A DNA stretch of 64,000 bases from assembly GCF_005863245.1 (NCBI RefSeq), contig NZ_VBUT01000006.1, positions 1 through 64,000 of the forward strand. Direction: 5' to 3'. A model generated the notes under the pieces. It ran no database searches. It had not been told where the DNA came from and saw nothing but the letters and a program-made list of their open reading frames with translations. Positions 33,317-42,519 of this stretch are shown in pieces (the first letter of the stretch is position 1; every line of letters starts with the position of its first letter). The DNA comes from Nocardia cyriacigeorgica (GTDB lineage Bacteria; Actinomycetota; Actinomycetes; Mycobacteriales; Mycobacteriaceae). The translations under genes and the position numbers were made by a program.

Positions 33317-34291
33317 TCAGGCAGCCGAGACGGCCGGATCTGCTGCCGGTGCCGGGACCCGTTCTCTGGTCCGCAGTGATGCCCACAGTGCGGCGGTGGC
33401 CGCGGTGCACGCCGCGGCGCCGCCCACGTGCAGCACCACCAGCGCGGCGGGTACGTCGGTGAAGTACTGGACGACGCCGATGAGCCCCTGCGCGAGCACC
33501 AGACCGAGCAGCACCCACATCCGGGTCCGCACCGGTTTCGCCGCGCCGATGGCCAGCAGGCCGAGGGCCAGGCCGATGAGCAGGGCGAGGTAGGCGACCA
33601 GCAGCTGCGAATGCAGGTGCACCAGCGTCACGATCTCGACTTCGAGCCGTTCGACCGGGCGGTCGATGCTCTTGTCGCCGGCGTGCGGACCGGCCGCGGT
33701 CACGAGGGTGCCCGCGATAAGGGTGCCCGCGAGGGCGACGCCGCTCAGCACCGTCAGCCAGCGCAGGGGAGCGGGTGCGCGCACGGTCTCCACGCCGTCG
33801 TCGGGTTCGCTGATCTTGGCGTACATGACCACCGCCAGCCACACCATCACCATCGACGCCAGCAGATGCACCGCCACGGTCCACCAGAGCAGGCCGGTGC
33901 GGACGGTGATACCGCCGATGATGGCCTGCACGACGGTGCCGCCGGGCATCAGCCACGCGTAGATCAGTACCTCGCGCCTGCGCCGGGCCCTGGTCACCGC
34001 GAGCACGATGAGCGCGGCGAACAGCGTCACCACGAAGGTGAGCAGCCGGTTGCCGAACTCGACGGTCTGATGCAACACCGGCACCTCGGACACGCCCACC
34101 GGCGTGAAGCTGCCGGGGAAGCATTGCGGCCAGGTGGGGCAGCCGAGGCCGGAGGCGGTGACGCGCACGATCGCGCCCGTCACCGAGATGCCGGCCTGCG
34201 AGGCGATCACCCCGGCGGCGATCAGCAGCTGGCCACGCTGGGACAGCAGCGGCAGGCGGTCGACGAGACGCAGGAACGCGCGATACAGCAC
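33317..34291 (-). CDS. ctaA: Heme A synthase (COX15/CtaA)
   Basis: This 324-residue, eight-helix membrane protein oxidises heme O to heme A. Family marks: Gly-Ala-Ile-Val-Arg-Val-Thr-Ala-Ser-Gly-Leu-Gly-Cys-Pro-Thr-Trp-Pro-Gln-Cys with the paired loop cysteines, and conserved His in Val-Leu-His-Gln-Thr-Val-Glu-Phe and Ala-Val-His-Leu-Leu-Ala and later His-Leu-His. It acts on the product of CtaB. It lies downstream of the ABC transporter genes, in the order seen in mycobacteria. Confidence 0.93.
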   Translation of the reverse strand: MLYRAFLRLVDRLPLLSQRGQLLIAAGVIASQAGISVTGAIVRVTASGLGCPTWPQCFPGSFTPVGVSEVPVLHQTVEFGNRLLTFVVTLFAALIVLAVTRARRRREVLIYAWLMPGGTVVQAIIGGITVRTGLLWWTVAVHLLASMVMVWLAVVMYAKISEPDDGVETVRAPAPLRWLTVLSGVALAGTLIAGTLVTAAGPHAGDKSIDRPVERLEVEIVTLVHLHSQLLVAYLALLIGLALGLLAIGAAKPVRTRMWVLLGLVLAQGLIGVVQYFTDVPAALVVLHVGGAAACTAATAALWASLRTRERVPAPAADPAVSAA

Positions 34292-34408
34292 GTCACGATG
34301 GTAGCCGCCGCGATCCTGCGCCCCGCAGGCGGACTACTACAAGACGTCGTTTGACGGTCAGGTGAGGGTCGAGCGTTCAGCCGTCGGCCTGGTGGAGACC
34401 GATCAGGA

Positions 34409-35200
34409 TCAGTGGAAGCGGAAGAACCGCGTGGCCAGGAACCCGCAGATCAAGCCCCACGCCACCAGTACGGCGACGCCGAACCAGTCGATGCTGTTGC
34501 GCAGTGCGTCCTCCAGCGCCACCGCCATCGCACCCGAGGGAATCAACCGGGCCAGCACGCTCACCGCGGTCGGCAGATCGTCGGAGGCGAACACCACGGT
34601 GGCCACGCCGAGCATGACGAACCACAGCACATTCGCCAGCGCCAGCACCACTTCGGCCTTGAGCGTGCCGCCCAGCAGCAGGCCCATGGTGGCGAAGGTG
34701 GCGGTGCCGAGGGCGATCACCACCGCGCCGAGCAGCAGTCCCGCGGGTTCCGGCCGCCAGCCCAGCGCCGCGCCGATCAGGCCGAGCAGCACCGCCTGCA
34801 ACACCACCACGATGAGCACCGCGGCACTCTTACCGGCCACGATGCCCCATTTCGGCAGCGCGGTCGCGCCGATCCGTTTCAGGGCGCCGTAGCGACGATC
34901 GAAACCGACCGCGATCGCCTGCCCGGTGAACGCGGTCGACATCACCGCGACCATCATCACCGCCGGCACGATCTGATCGACCCGGTCGGTGCCCAGATCG
35001 CCGAACGGCAGCAGGGTGAGCCCGATCAGCAGGGTGATCGGAATCAGCATGGTGAGCAGCAGTTGCTCGCCGTTGCGCAGCAGCAGGATCAGTTCGAGCC
35101 GGGTCTGCGCGGCCAGCATGGTGGCGCGCTTGTTCGGGTGCGGGGCCGGCGCGAAGGTGCCCGCGGGGAAGCGGTTGGTGCTGAGGTCGGGTTTGGTCAT
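34409..35200 (-). CDS. ABC-2 type transporter permease
   Basis: A 263-residue membrane protein with about six helices and the ABC-2 layout: a cytoplasmic N-terminus, then Leu-Leu-Thr-Met-Leu-Ile-Pro-Ile-Thr-Leu-Leu-Ile-Gly, and Gly-Phe-Asp-Arg-Arg-Tyr-Gly-Ala-Leu-Lys-Arg-Ile-Gly-Ala-Thr, a typical cytoplasmic loop. The start overlaps the ATPase stop (ATGA). The substrate is unknown. The equivalent genes in M. tuberculosis (Rv1457c/Rv1458c) sit next to mptB, so a role in envelope glycolipid export is possible but unproven. Confidence 0.85.
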   Translation of the reverse strand: MTKPDLSTNRFPAGTFAPAPHPNKRATMLAAQTRLELILLLRNGEQLLLTMLIPITLLIGLTLLPFGDLGTDRVDQIVPAVMMVAVMSTAFTGQAIAVGFDRRYGALKRIGATALPKWGIVAGKSAAVLIVVVLQAVLLGLIGAALGWRPEPAGLLLGAVVIALGTATFATMGLLLGGTLKAEVVLALANVLWFVMLGVATVVFASDDLPTAVSVLARLIPSGAMAVALEDALRNSIDWFGVAVLVAWGLICGFLATRFFRFH

Positions 35201-36129
35201 CCGCGCAGATCCCGTCCGGTGAGTTCCAGGAAGACGTCCTCGAGTCGGCGCTGATCGATGCGGATATCGGTGGCGAGCACGTTCACCCGCGCGCACCACG
35301 CCGTCACCGTGGCCAGCACCTGCGGATCGATCTCGCCCTCCACCAGGTAGGAGCCGGGGCTGGTCTCGCGCGGCGAGAAACCTTCCGGCAGCGCCGATTT
35401 CAGCAGTTCCAGATCGAGCTTGGGTGGCGCGGTGAAGCGCAGCTGGCCCGCGGCGCCGTGCGCGGTCACCTCGGCGGGCGTGCCCGCGGCGACGATGCGG
35501 CCGTGGTCGATGATCACCAGCTGATCGGCCAGCTCCTCGGCCTCGTCCATCATGTGCGTGGTGAGCACGACGGTGACGCCGTCGCGGCGCAGCGCATCGA
35601 TCAACTCCCACACCATGATCCGGGCCTGGGCGTCCAGGCCCGCGGTCGGTTCGTCGAGGAACACGATCTCCGGGCGTCCCACCAGCGCGCAGGCCAGCGA
35701 CAGCCGCTGCTGCTGACCGCCGGACAACCGGCGGTAGGGGGTGCGGCGATTGTCGTCGAGGCCGAGCGTGCGCAACAGCCAGTCGGGGTCGAGCGGGTCG
35801 GCCGAGTAGGAGGCGACCAGATCGAGCATCTCCCCGGCCTTGGCGCCGGGGTAGGCGCCGCCGCCCTGCAACATCACGCCGATACGCGGGCGCAGTTGAT
35901 CGGAGTCGGCGATCGGGTCGAGACCGAGCACGCGCACCGTACCGGCGTCGGGGGTGACGAAACCCTCGCACATCTCGACGGTAGTGGTCTTGCCCGCGCC
36001 ATTGGGTCCGAGGAGGGCGAGCACCTGGGCGCGTTCGACATCGAATCCGATCCCGTCGACCGCCGTGGTCTCGCCGTAGCGCTTGACGACGCCGTCGACG
36101 CGCACGGCGGGTCCGGAGGCTGCGGTCAC
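35197..36129 (-). CDS. ABC transporter ATP-binding protein
   Basis: A 310-residue ATPase. Walker A is Gly-Pro-Asn-Gly-Ala-Gly-Lys-Thr-Thr-Thr, the signature is Leu-Ser-Gly-Gly-Gln-Gln-Gln-Arg, and Walker B is Ile-Val-Phe-Leu-Asp-Glu-Pro-Thr; the His switch lies in Leu-Thr-Thr-His-Met-Met. A C-terminal extension of about 80 residues follows, typical of drug/lipid exporters. The GTG start overlaps the mptB stop (GTGA), and its own stop overlaps the permease start, so the three genes are tightly coupled. Confidence 0.92.
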   Translation of the reverse strand: MTAASGPAVRVDGVVKRYGETTAVDGIGFDVERAQVLALLGPNGAGKTTTVEMCEGFVTPDAGTVRVLGLDPIADSDQLRPRIGVMLQGGGAYPGAKAGEMLDLVASYSADPLDPDWLLRTLGLDDNRRTPYRRLSGGQQQRLSLACALVGRPEIVFLDEPTAGLDAQARIMVWELIDALRRDGVTVVLTTHMMDEAEELADQLVIIDHGRIVAAGTPAEVTAHGAAGQLRFTAPPKLDLELLKSALPEGFSPRETSPGSYLVEGEIDPQVLATVTAWCARVNVLATDIRIDQRRLEDVFLELTGRDLRG

Positions 36130-37715
36130 GATCTCACACCGTAAGCCGTGGCCGGCTGTGACCGGGCAGACACCCCTGTCTGCGCCCGCCACGGCAGCGC
36201 GTTGCGCGTCACCACAATGAACAGCACGCACACGATGGTGGTGGCGATGGCCGCGCCGACGATCTGGAAGACCTCCATATCGGCCCCGCGCGGCATCTGC
36301 AACACGCTGACCACCGCCGACAGCGCGACCGCGGGCACGCGGAAGATGGGCCGGGTCGCCCACGCCGCCAGCGGCACGATCGCCCACAGCAGATACCACG
36401 GTTGCACCACCGGGAACAGCAGCACGATCGCGCCCATCGAGACGCCGAGCGCGCCGACCGGGTGCAGGCGGCCGGTGCCGGTGGCCACCAGCATGCGCAC
36501 GGTGACGAATCCGGCGGCCACCGCGGCGATCGGGCGGGTGATGCTCAGCAGGGCGGTGGTGTGATCGCCGAGTCCGAGGAGTACTCCGCCGAAGCCGGTG
36601 ATGATGCCGAGCGCGGTGGGCAGCGACATCCAGCTGCGCACGGCGTTGGCCACGCTCAAGGTCTGCGTCCAGCCGAATCCGAGGCCGCTGGCGAGGCTGA
36701 CGAACAAGGTCGTCGCCAGGGCTATCACCCCGAGTAGCGCGGCGGCGCAGACCAGCTGTTTGAACCCGCCGCCCCAGCGTCTGGCCAGGGCCATCCCGAC
36801 GAACCCGAGCGCTATCAGGGAGGTGATCTTCACCGACGACGACAGCGAGACGACCACGGCGCCCGCGATGAGCAGGGCATAGGCCCGCCGGTCGAACGGA
36901 TGGGTGTCCTCGATGGCGCGCAGGGTCAGTTCGACGCCGGCCAGCATCAGCCCGAGCATCAGCGCGTCGTTGTGCACGCCGCCGACCAGGTGGAACAGCA
37001 CCAGCGGGTTGGCCGCGCCGAGCCACAGCGCGCTCACCGGCGCCACACCGCAGCGCACCGACAACCGGGGCAGCGCCCACACGATCAACGCGACACCGGC
37101 GAGGGCGAGCAGGCGATGCACCCACACCCCGGCGATGATGTTGTCGCCGGTGACGGTGGCGATGCCCCGGCCCATCCAGAGGAACAGCGGACCATATGGA
37201 GCGGGGGTGTCGCGCCAGATCGTCGGCACATTGTTGGTGAGGACGTTGTCGATGCCGAGCCCGGCGACCGGTCCTTCTTTATAGGGGTCGATTCCGCGGG
37301 CGGCGATCTCGCTCTGCGCGAGATAGGAGTAGACGTCGTTGCTGAACAGCGGCGGCGCGACGCTGAGCGGGATGATCCACAGCAGCAGGGTGCGTTCCAT
37401 CTGCGAGCGGGTCAGCCGGTGAATGGGGGAGCCGCCGAGACCGCCGACGGCGAAGCGGCCCAGCAACAGCCAGGCCAGCACCACGATGACCGTGCCGACC
37501 ATGCACATCGCCAACGAGCCGGTATGCGCGCGAGCGAAAATTCCCAGCACCCGCACCCCGGAGGTGGGGTTCTGGTGCACCGGCTGGGCGCCGATGCCGA
37601 GCGCGCTGATGGCCATGAGGACGGTGCCGGTGGCGCCGAGCAGCCGGATCCGGTTCAGCTGCACCGTTTCTTTGCGGTCGAGGCCTGGCACCTCGGATTC
37701 GTCACGGTGCAGCAC
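36126..37715 (-). CDS. mptB: Alpha-(1->6)-mannopyranosyltransferase, MptB-like
   Basis: A polytopic GT-C mannosyltransferase (about 529 residues, roughly 13 membrane helices) that extends the lipomannan core from polyprenyl-phosphomannose. Visible: Pro-Pro-Leu-Phe-Ser-Asn-Asp-Val-Tyr-Ser-Tyr with the loop Asp of GT-C enzymes, Tyr-Gly-Pro-Leu-Phe-Leu-Trp and His-Leu-Val-Gly-Gly-Val-His-Asn-Asp-Ala. The start is uncertain: the frame is open to 38084, but the upstream part is low-complexity, so a GTG at 37715 is used. Position and order match Rv1459c. Confidence 0.85.
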   Translation of the reverse strand: MLHRDESEVPGLDRKETVQLNRIRLLGATGTVLMAISALGIGAQPVHQNPTSGVRVLGIFARAHTGSLAMCMVGTVIVVLAWLLLGRFAVGGLGGSPIHRLTRSQMERTLLLWIIPLSVAPPLFSNDVYSYLAQSEIAARGIDPYKEGPVAGLGIDNVLTNNVPTIWRDTPAPYGPLFLWMGRGIATVTGDNIIAGVWVHRLLALAGVALIVWALPRLSVRCGVAPVSALWLGAANPLVLFHLVGGVHNDALMLGLMLAGVELTLRAIEDTHPFDRRAYALLIAGAVVVSLSSSVKITSLIALGFVGMALARRWGGGFKQLVCAAALLGVIALATTLFVSLASGLGFGWTQTLSVANAVRSWMSLPTALGIITGFGGVLLGLGDHTTALLSITRPIAAVAAGFVTVRMLVATGTGRLHPVGALGVSMGAIVLLFPVVQPWYLLWAIVPLAAWATRPIFRVPAVALSAVVSVLQMPRGADMEVFQIVGAAIATTIVCVLFIVVTRNALPWRAQTGVSARSQPATAYGVRS

Positions 37716-38234
37716 CGCGATGGTGTGATCCGCCGCCGGTGCGTCCAGACCCAGGGCCCTGCGCCCCAGCGTCGATGTCTTGCGCCGCGCGCCTTCCAGT
37801 ACCGCCACGAGAGGCAAGCGTAATGGGACGAGGGCGGGTGTCACCCGGCGACAGCCTGGGCGCATGAGCGAACGGAACGCCGCTGTGCCGAGGCGCGCCG
37901 CGGCACCGGTGCCGGCCCCGGCCGGAGTGGCAAACCTCCAGCATTCATCCCTTTGCGAGGGTGCCCCGGGTGCGAGGTCTGCGGGCGCGGTCGCCATGCT
38001 GGAGATCGCGAGGACGGGGTGTCCTGCGGTGCACCGGTGCTGACGTGCCGTTCCCCGGAACGCCGTGGGAGTGATTTGCTTCACCTTTCCGGCTCGGCCG
38101 GTAGCTCGTGACCTGCGAGTTCATCGCGAAACCGGAGGTGAGGCGGTTGCGGCCGACGGTCTGGCCGAACGTCGACGTCCGAGGTCAGGGGACCCTTATT
38201 AGATTTCGGGAACGAATTCCGCCACACTGATGTT
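37716..38234. other. Divergent region mptB/sufR
   Basis: The gap is up to 519 bases, depending on the true mptB start; the stretch 37716-38084 could partly code for an mptB extension. The part near 38190-38234 is AT-rich (TTATTAGAT, AACGAATTC) and should hold the suf promoter. No other gene is seen. Confidence 0.4.
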
Positions 38235-38238
38235 GTGA
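38224..38238. promoter_or_regulatory. Probable SufR operator
   Basis: The sequence ACACT-GATGT-TGTGA is an inverted-repeat motif with a five-base spacer. From memory, M. tuberculosis SufR binds ACACT-N5-TGTGA upstream of its suf operon. Here the right arm overlaps the sufR GTG start, so binding would cover the transcription or translation start. Confidence 0.6.
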
Positions 38239-39068
38239 AAACCGTGGGTTTGCCGAACACCGATGAAAGGGCTGGTCACCGGGCCGGTACCGCATCGAGT
38301 GCTGCGCCCGCGACGTCCGGTGAGGGTCATACCCGCGCGGCCATCGTTCAGCTGCTGCTGGAGGAGGGCCCGATCACCGCGACCGCGATCGGCGCCAGGC
38401 TCGGGCTCACGCCCGCCGGCGTGCGCCGCCACCTCGACGCGCTCATCGACTCCGGGCAGGCGCGCGCGAGCCGGTCGGCGCCGTGGCAGCAGAAGGGCCG
38501 CGGCCGTCCCGCCAAGCAATACCAGCTCACCGCCGCCGGACGGGGCCGTCTGGGTCACGCCTACGACGATCTGGCCGGCGCCGCGATCCGCCAGCTCGGC
38601 GAGATCGGCGGCGAGAAGGCCATCACCGAGTTCGCCCGCAAACGCGCCAGGACTATCGTGGCCGGGATCGATCCGGTGCGTGAGCACACCCAGGCCGACA
38701 CCGAGGCCAAGGCCGAGGAGATCGCCGAGGCGTTCACCGACGCCGGCTTCGCCGCGACCACCCGCAAGGTGGGCACGGGCGTGCAGATCTGCCAGCATCA
38801 CTGCCCGGTCTCGCACGTGGCCGAGGAGTTCCCGCAGCTGTGCCAGGCCGAGCTCGAGGCGTTCCGGGAGCTGCTCGGCACGCACGTGCAGCGGCTGGCC
38901 ACCATCGCCAACGGCGACTGCGCCTGCACCACCCACGTGCCCCTGCTGGTGCTCACGCCCGGCCAGGCGAACCACGAACCGACGACCGAACCGAATACAG
39001 CCTCTCCATCAGCCGTTGCACAGCCCGCAACGGAAGCAACGATCGACTCCGGAAGGAGTGCCGAATGA
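38235..39068 (+). CDS. sufR: Iron-sulfur cluster-sensing repressor SufR
   Basis: This 277-residue winged-helix protein has a helix-turn-helix (about residues 34-95: Ile-Thr-Ala-Thr-Ala-Ile-Gly-Ala-Arg-Leu-Gly-Leu-Thr-Pro-Ala-Gly-Val-Arg-Arg-His-Leu). Its C-terminal cysteine set, Cys-Gln-His-His-Cys-Pro with a later Leu-Cys-Gln and Cys-Ala-Cys, is the [4Fe-4S] ligand cluster. It should repress suf when clusters are sufficient. Its stop overlaps sufB (ATGA). A disordered Pro/Thr tail ends the protein. Confidence 0.9.
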   Translation: MKTVGLPNTDERAGHRAGTASSAAPATSGEGHTRAAIVQLLLEEGPITATAIGARLGLTPAGVRRHLDALIDSGQARASRSAPWQQKGRGRPAKQYQLTAAGRGRLGHAYDDLAGAAIRQLGEIGGEKAITEFARKRARTIVAGIDPVREHTQADTEAKAEEIAEAFTDAGFAATTRKVGTGVQICQHHCPVSHVAEEFPQLCQAELEAFRELLGTHVQRLATIANGDCACTTHVPLLVLTPGQANHEPTTEPNTASPSAVAQPATEATIDSGRSAE

Positions 39069-40501
39069 CGACGACCACCGACCAGGTGCAACCGCTCACC
39101 CAGGAAGAGACCATCGCTTCGCTGGGCAAATACGGTTACGGCTGGGCCGATTCGGATGTGGCCGGTGCCAGTGCGCAACGAGGCCTGTCCGAGGCTGTCG
39201 TCCGCGACATCTCGGCCAAGAAGAACGAGCAGCCCTGGATGCTCGAGCAGCGGCTCAAGGCGCTGCGCATCTTCGATCGCAAGCCCATGCCGAACTGGGG
39301 CTCCAACCTCGACGGCATCGACTTCGACAACATCAAGTACTTCGTGCGCTCCTCGGAGAAGCAGGCCGAGAGCTGGGAGGACCTGCCCGAGGACATCAAG
39401 AACACCTACGACAAGCTCGGCATCCCGGAGGCGGAGAAGCAGCGCCTGGTCGCCGGTGTCGCCGCGCAGTACGAGTCCGAGGTCGTCTACCACTCCATCC
39501 GTGAGGACCTGGAGAAGCAGGGCGTCATCTTCCTCGACACCGACACCGGTCTGCGCGAGCACCCGGAGATCTTCGAGCAGTACTTCGGCTCGGTCATCCC
39601 CGCCGGTGACAACAAGTTCTCCGCGCTGAACACCGCGGTGTGGTCGGGTGGTTCCTTCATCTACGTGCCGCCGGGCGTGCACGTCGACATCCCGCTGCAG
39701 GCCTACTTCCGGATCAACACCGAGAACATGGGCCAGTTCGAGCGCACCCTGATCATCGTCGACGAGGGCGCCTACGTGCACTACGTCGAGGGCTGCACCG
39801 CGCCGATCTACAAGTCCGACTCGCTGCACTCGGCGGTCGTGGAGATCATCGTGAAGAAGGGCGGCCGCTGCCGCTACACCACCATCCAGAACTGGTCCAA
39901 CAACGTCTACAACCTGGTCACCAAGCGGGCCAAGGCCGAGGCGGGCGCGACCATGGAATGGATCGACGGCAATATCGGCTCCAAGGTCACCATGAAGTAC
40001 CCGGCGGTCTGGATGACCGGCGAGCACGCCAAGGGCGAGGTGCTCTCGGTGGCCTTCGCCGGCGAGGGCCAGCACCAGGACACCGGCGCGAAGATGCTGC
40101 ACCTGGCGCCGCACACCTCCTCGACCATCGTGTCGAAGTCGGTGGCGCGCGGCGGCGGCCGGGCCTCCTACCGCGGCCTGGTGCAGGTCAACAAGGGCGC
40201 CCACGGCTCGAAGTCGACGGTCAAGTGTGACGCGCTGCTGGTCGACACGATCAGCCGCTCCGACACCTACCCCTACGTCGACATCCGCGAGGACGACGTG
40301 ACCATGGGCCATGAGGCCACGGTCTCGAAGGTCTCCGAGGACCAGCTGTTCTACCTGATGAGCCGCGGCCTCACCGAGGACGAGGCCATGGCCATGGTGG
40401 TGCGCGGGTTCGTCGAGCCCATCGCCAAGGAACTGCCGATGGAATACGCATTGGAACTGAACCGGCTCATCGAGCTGCAGATGGAAGGAGCCGTCGGCTG
40501 A
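39065..40501 (+). CDS. sufB: Fe-S cluster assembly scaffold SufB
   Basis: This 478-residue beta-helix scaffold subunit has Tyr-Gly-Trp-Ala-Asp-Ser-Asp near the N-terminus, Ser-Gly-Gly-Ser-Phe-Ile-Tyr-Val-Pro-Pro-Gly-Val and the cysteine-bearing Val-Glu-Gly-Cys-Thr-Ala-Pro. GGAAGGAG precedes the ATG. With SufC and SufD it builds Fe-S clusters. Unlike M. tuberculosis SufB, it has no intein: the region around Val-Glu-Gly-Cys-Thr-Ala-Pro is uninterrupted and length is normal. Confidence 0.96.
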   Translation: MTTTTDQVQPLTQEETIASLGKYGYGWADSDVAGASAQRGLSEAVVRDISAKKNEQPWMLEQRLKALRIFDRKPMPNWGSNLDGIDFDNIKYFVRSSEKQAESWEDLPEDIKNTYDKLGIPEAEKQRLVAGVAAQYESEVVYHSIREDLEKQGVIFLDTDTGLREHPEIFEQYFGSVIPAGDNKFSALNTAVWSGGSFIYVPPGVHVDIPLQAYFRINTENMGQFERTLIIVDEGAYVHYVEGCTAPIYKSDSLHSAVVEIIVKKGGRCRYTTIQNWSNNVYNLVTKRAKAEAGATMEWIDGNIGSKVTMKYPAVWMTGEHAKGEVLSVAFAGEGQHQDTGAKMLHLAPHTSSTIVSKSVARGGGRASYRGLVQVNKGAHGSKSTVKCDALLVDTISRSDTYPYVDIREDDVTMGHEATVSKVSEDQLFYLMSRGLTEDEAMAMVVRGFVEPIAKELPMEYALELNRLIELQMEGAVG

Positions 40502-41712
40502 TGGCAACTGGTGTGGTGGGTGCGGTCGAGGGCGAGAACCCCACGACCAAACCGATTCAGAACCCGGGTGCTACGGCCGCGGTCAACAAGGGCGAGGTCT
40601 TCACCTCCTACGACGTCAACGCCTTCGAGATCCCCTCGGGCCGCGACGAGGAGTGGCGGTTCACCCCGCTGCGCCGCCTGCGCGGGCTGCACGACGGCAC
40701 CGCGGTGCGTGACGGCGCGGCCACGATCGAGGTCGGCTCGGTCGAGGGCGTGCGGGTGGAAACCGTCGGCCGCGACGATGCCCGCCTCGGCCAGGCCGGT
40801 GTGCCCGCCGATCGGGTCGCGGCGCAGGCCTACTCCGGCTTCGACTCGGCGACCGTGGTGTCGGTCGGCGCGGAGACCGAGGTCGCCGAACCCGTCGTCG
40901 TCACCGTCACCGGCCCGGGCGAGGGCAAGACCGCCTACGGTCATCTGCAGATCCGGCTGGATGCCTTCGCCGTCGCCACCGTGGTCATCGACCAGCGCGG
41001 CAGCGGAACCTACGCCGAGAACGTGGAATTCGTGCTCGCCGACAGCGCCAAGCTCACCGTCGTCGCAGTGCAGGACTGGGCCGACGACGCCGTCAACGCG
41101 ACCGCGCACCACGCCAAACTCGGCCGCGACGCGACGCTGCGCCACATCGCGGTCACCCTCGGCGGCGATCTGGTCCGGCTCACCGGCACCGTGAAGTACG
41201 ACGGCCCCGGCGGCGACGCCGAACTGCTCGGCCTCTACTTCGCCGACGCGGGCCAGCACTTCGAGCAGCGTCTGCTGGTGGATCACTCGCAGCCCAACTG
41301 CAAGTCGAACGTGCTGTACAAGGGTGCGTTGCAGGGTGACCCGCACTCGCCCAAGGGCGATGCCAGGACGGTCTGGGTCGGCGACGTGCTGATCCGCGCG
41401 GCCGCCGAAGGCACCGACACCTTCGAGGTCAACCGCAACCTGGTGCTCACCGACGGCGCCCGCGCCGACTCGGTGCCGAACCTGGAGATCGAAACCGGCG
41501 AGATCGCCGGCGCCGGCCACGCCAGCGCCACCGGGCGATTCGACGACGAGCAGCTGTTCTACCTGCGCGCTCGCGGCATCCCCGAGGACGTCGCCCGCCG
41601 CCTGGTGGTGCGCGGCTTCTTCCACGAGATCATCCAGAAAATCGCGGTCCCCGAGGTCCGGGAGCGGCTCGAGGCGGCCATCGAGGCCGAGCTCGCCGCG
41701 ATCGGCGCCTGA
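40501..41712 (+). CDS. sufD: Fe-S cluster assembly protein SufD
   Basis: A 403-residue SufB paralogue of the SufBCD complex. Visible: Arg-Asp-Glu-Glu-Trp-Arg-Phe-Thr-Pro-Leu near the N-terminus, His-Ser-Gln-Pro-Asn-Cys-Lys-Ser-Asn-Val-Leu-Tyr-Lys-Gly, and Ala-Ser-Ala-Thr-Gly-Arg-Phe-Asp-Asp-Glu-Gln-Leu-Phe-Tyr-Leu. Its start overlaps the sufB stop by one base (TGATG). Confidence 0.96.
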   Translation: MATGVVGAVEGENPTTKPIQNPGATAAVNKGEVFTSYDVNAFEIPSGRDEEWRFTPLRRLRGLHDGTAVRDGAATIEVGSVEGVRVETVGRDDARLGQAGVPADRVAAQAYSGFDSATVVSVGAETEVAEPVVVTVTGPGEGKTAYGHLQIRLDAFAVATVVIDQRGSGTYAENVEFVLADSAKLTVVAVQDWADDAVNATAHHAKLGRDATLRHIAVTLGGDLVRLTGTVKYDGPGGDAELLGLYFADAGQHFEQRLLVDHSQPNCKSNVLYKGALQGDPHSPKGDARTVWVGDVLIRAAAEGTDTFEVNRNLVLTDGARADSVPNLEIETGEIAGAGHASATGRFDDEQLFYLRARGIPEDVARRLVVRGFFHEIIQKIAVPEVRERLEAAIEAELAAIGA

Positions 41713-41744
41713 TACCAGCCCCCACACTTTCGTAAAGGAACTCC

Positions 41745-42518
41745 ATGACCACCCTGGAAATCAAGGACCTGCACGCCGAGGTCGCCAACCCCGACGAGTC
41801 CGGCGAGCCCATCAAGATCCTCAAGGGCGTGAACCTCACGGTGCGCTCCGGCGAGACGCACGCCATCATGGGCCCCAACGGTTCCGGCAAGTCCACGCTG
41901 TCCTACGCGATCGCCGGCCACCCCAAGTACACGGTGACCTCCGGCTCGATCACCCTCGACGGCGAAGACGTGCTGGAGATGTCGGTCGACGAGCGCGCGC
42001 GGGCCGGCCTGTTCCTGGCCATGCAGTACCCCGTCGAGGTGCCGGGTGTGTCGATGTCGAACTTCCTGCGCACCGCCGCCACCGCCGTGCGCGGCGAGGC
42101 CCCCAAGCTGCGGCACTGGGTCAAGGAGGTGAAGGAGTCGATGAGCGAGCTCGAGATCGACGCCGCCTTCGCCGACCGCAGCGTCAACGAGGGGTTCTCC
42201 GGCGGTGAGAAGAAGCGCCACGAGATCCTGCAGCTGGGCCTGCTCAAGCCGAAGATCGCCATCCTGGACGAGACCGACTCCGGCCTCGACGTCGACGCGC
42301 TGCGCATCGTGTCCGAGGGCGTGAACCGCTACAAGGAGCGCGAAAACGGTGGCGTGCTGCTGATCACCCACTACACCCGCATCCTGCGCTACATCCAGCC
42401 CGAGTTCGTGCACGTGTTCGTCGGCGGCCGCATCGTCGCCGAGGGCGGCGCCGAACTGGCCGAGGAACTCGACGCCAACGGCTACGTCCGCTTCACCTCC
42501 GCCACCGCTGGAGCCTGA
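41745..42518 (+). CDS. sufC: Fe-S assembly ATPase SufC
   Basis: This 257-residue ABC ATPase has Walker A Gly-Pro-Asn-Gly-Ser-Gly-Lys-Ser-Thr, the SufC-type signature Phe-Ser-Gly-Gly-Glu-Lys-Lys-Arg-His-Glu and Walker B Ala-Ile-Leu-Asp-Glu-Thr-Asp-Ser-Gly-Leu-Asp. It powers conformational change in SufB-SufD. It follows sufD after 32 bases with AAAGGAA before the ATG. Confidence 0.97.
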   Translation: MTTLEIKDLHAEVANPDESGEPIKILKGVNLTVRSGETHAIMGPNGSGKSTLSYAIAGHPKYTVTSGSITLDGEDVLEMSVDERARAGLFLAMQYPVEVPGVSMSNFLRTAATAVRGEAPKLRHWVKEVKESMSELEIDAAFADRSVNEGFSGGEKKRHEILQLGLLKPKIAILDETDSGLDVDALRIVSEGVNRYKERENGGVLLITHYTRILRYIQPEFVHVFVGGRIVAEGGAELAEELDANGYVRFTSATAGA

Positions 42519-42519
42519 T

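Noticed and set aside
37716..38084. N-terminal extension of MptB
   Set aside because: The upstream frame is Ala/Arg-rich without membrane helices; homologues begin shortly before the first helix.
39065..40501. Intein in SufB as in M. tuberculosis
   Set aside because: The protein has normal length and the conserved Cys loop is continuous.
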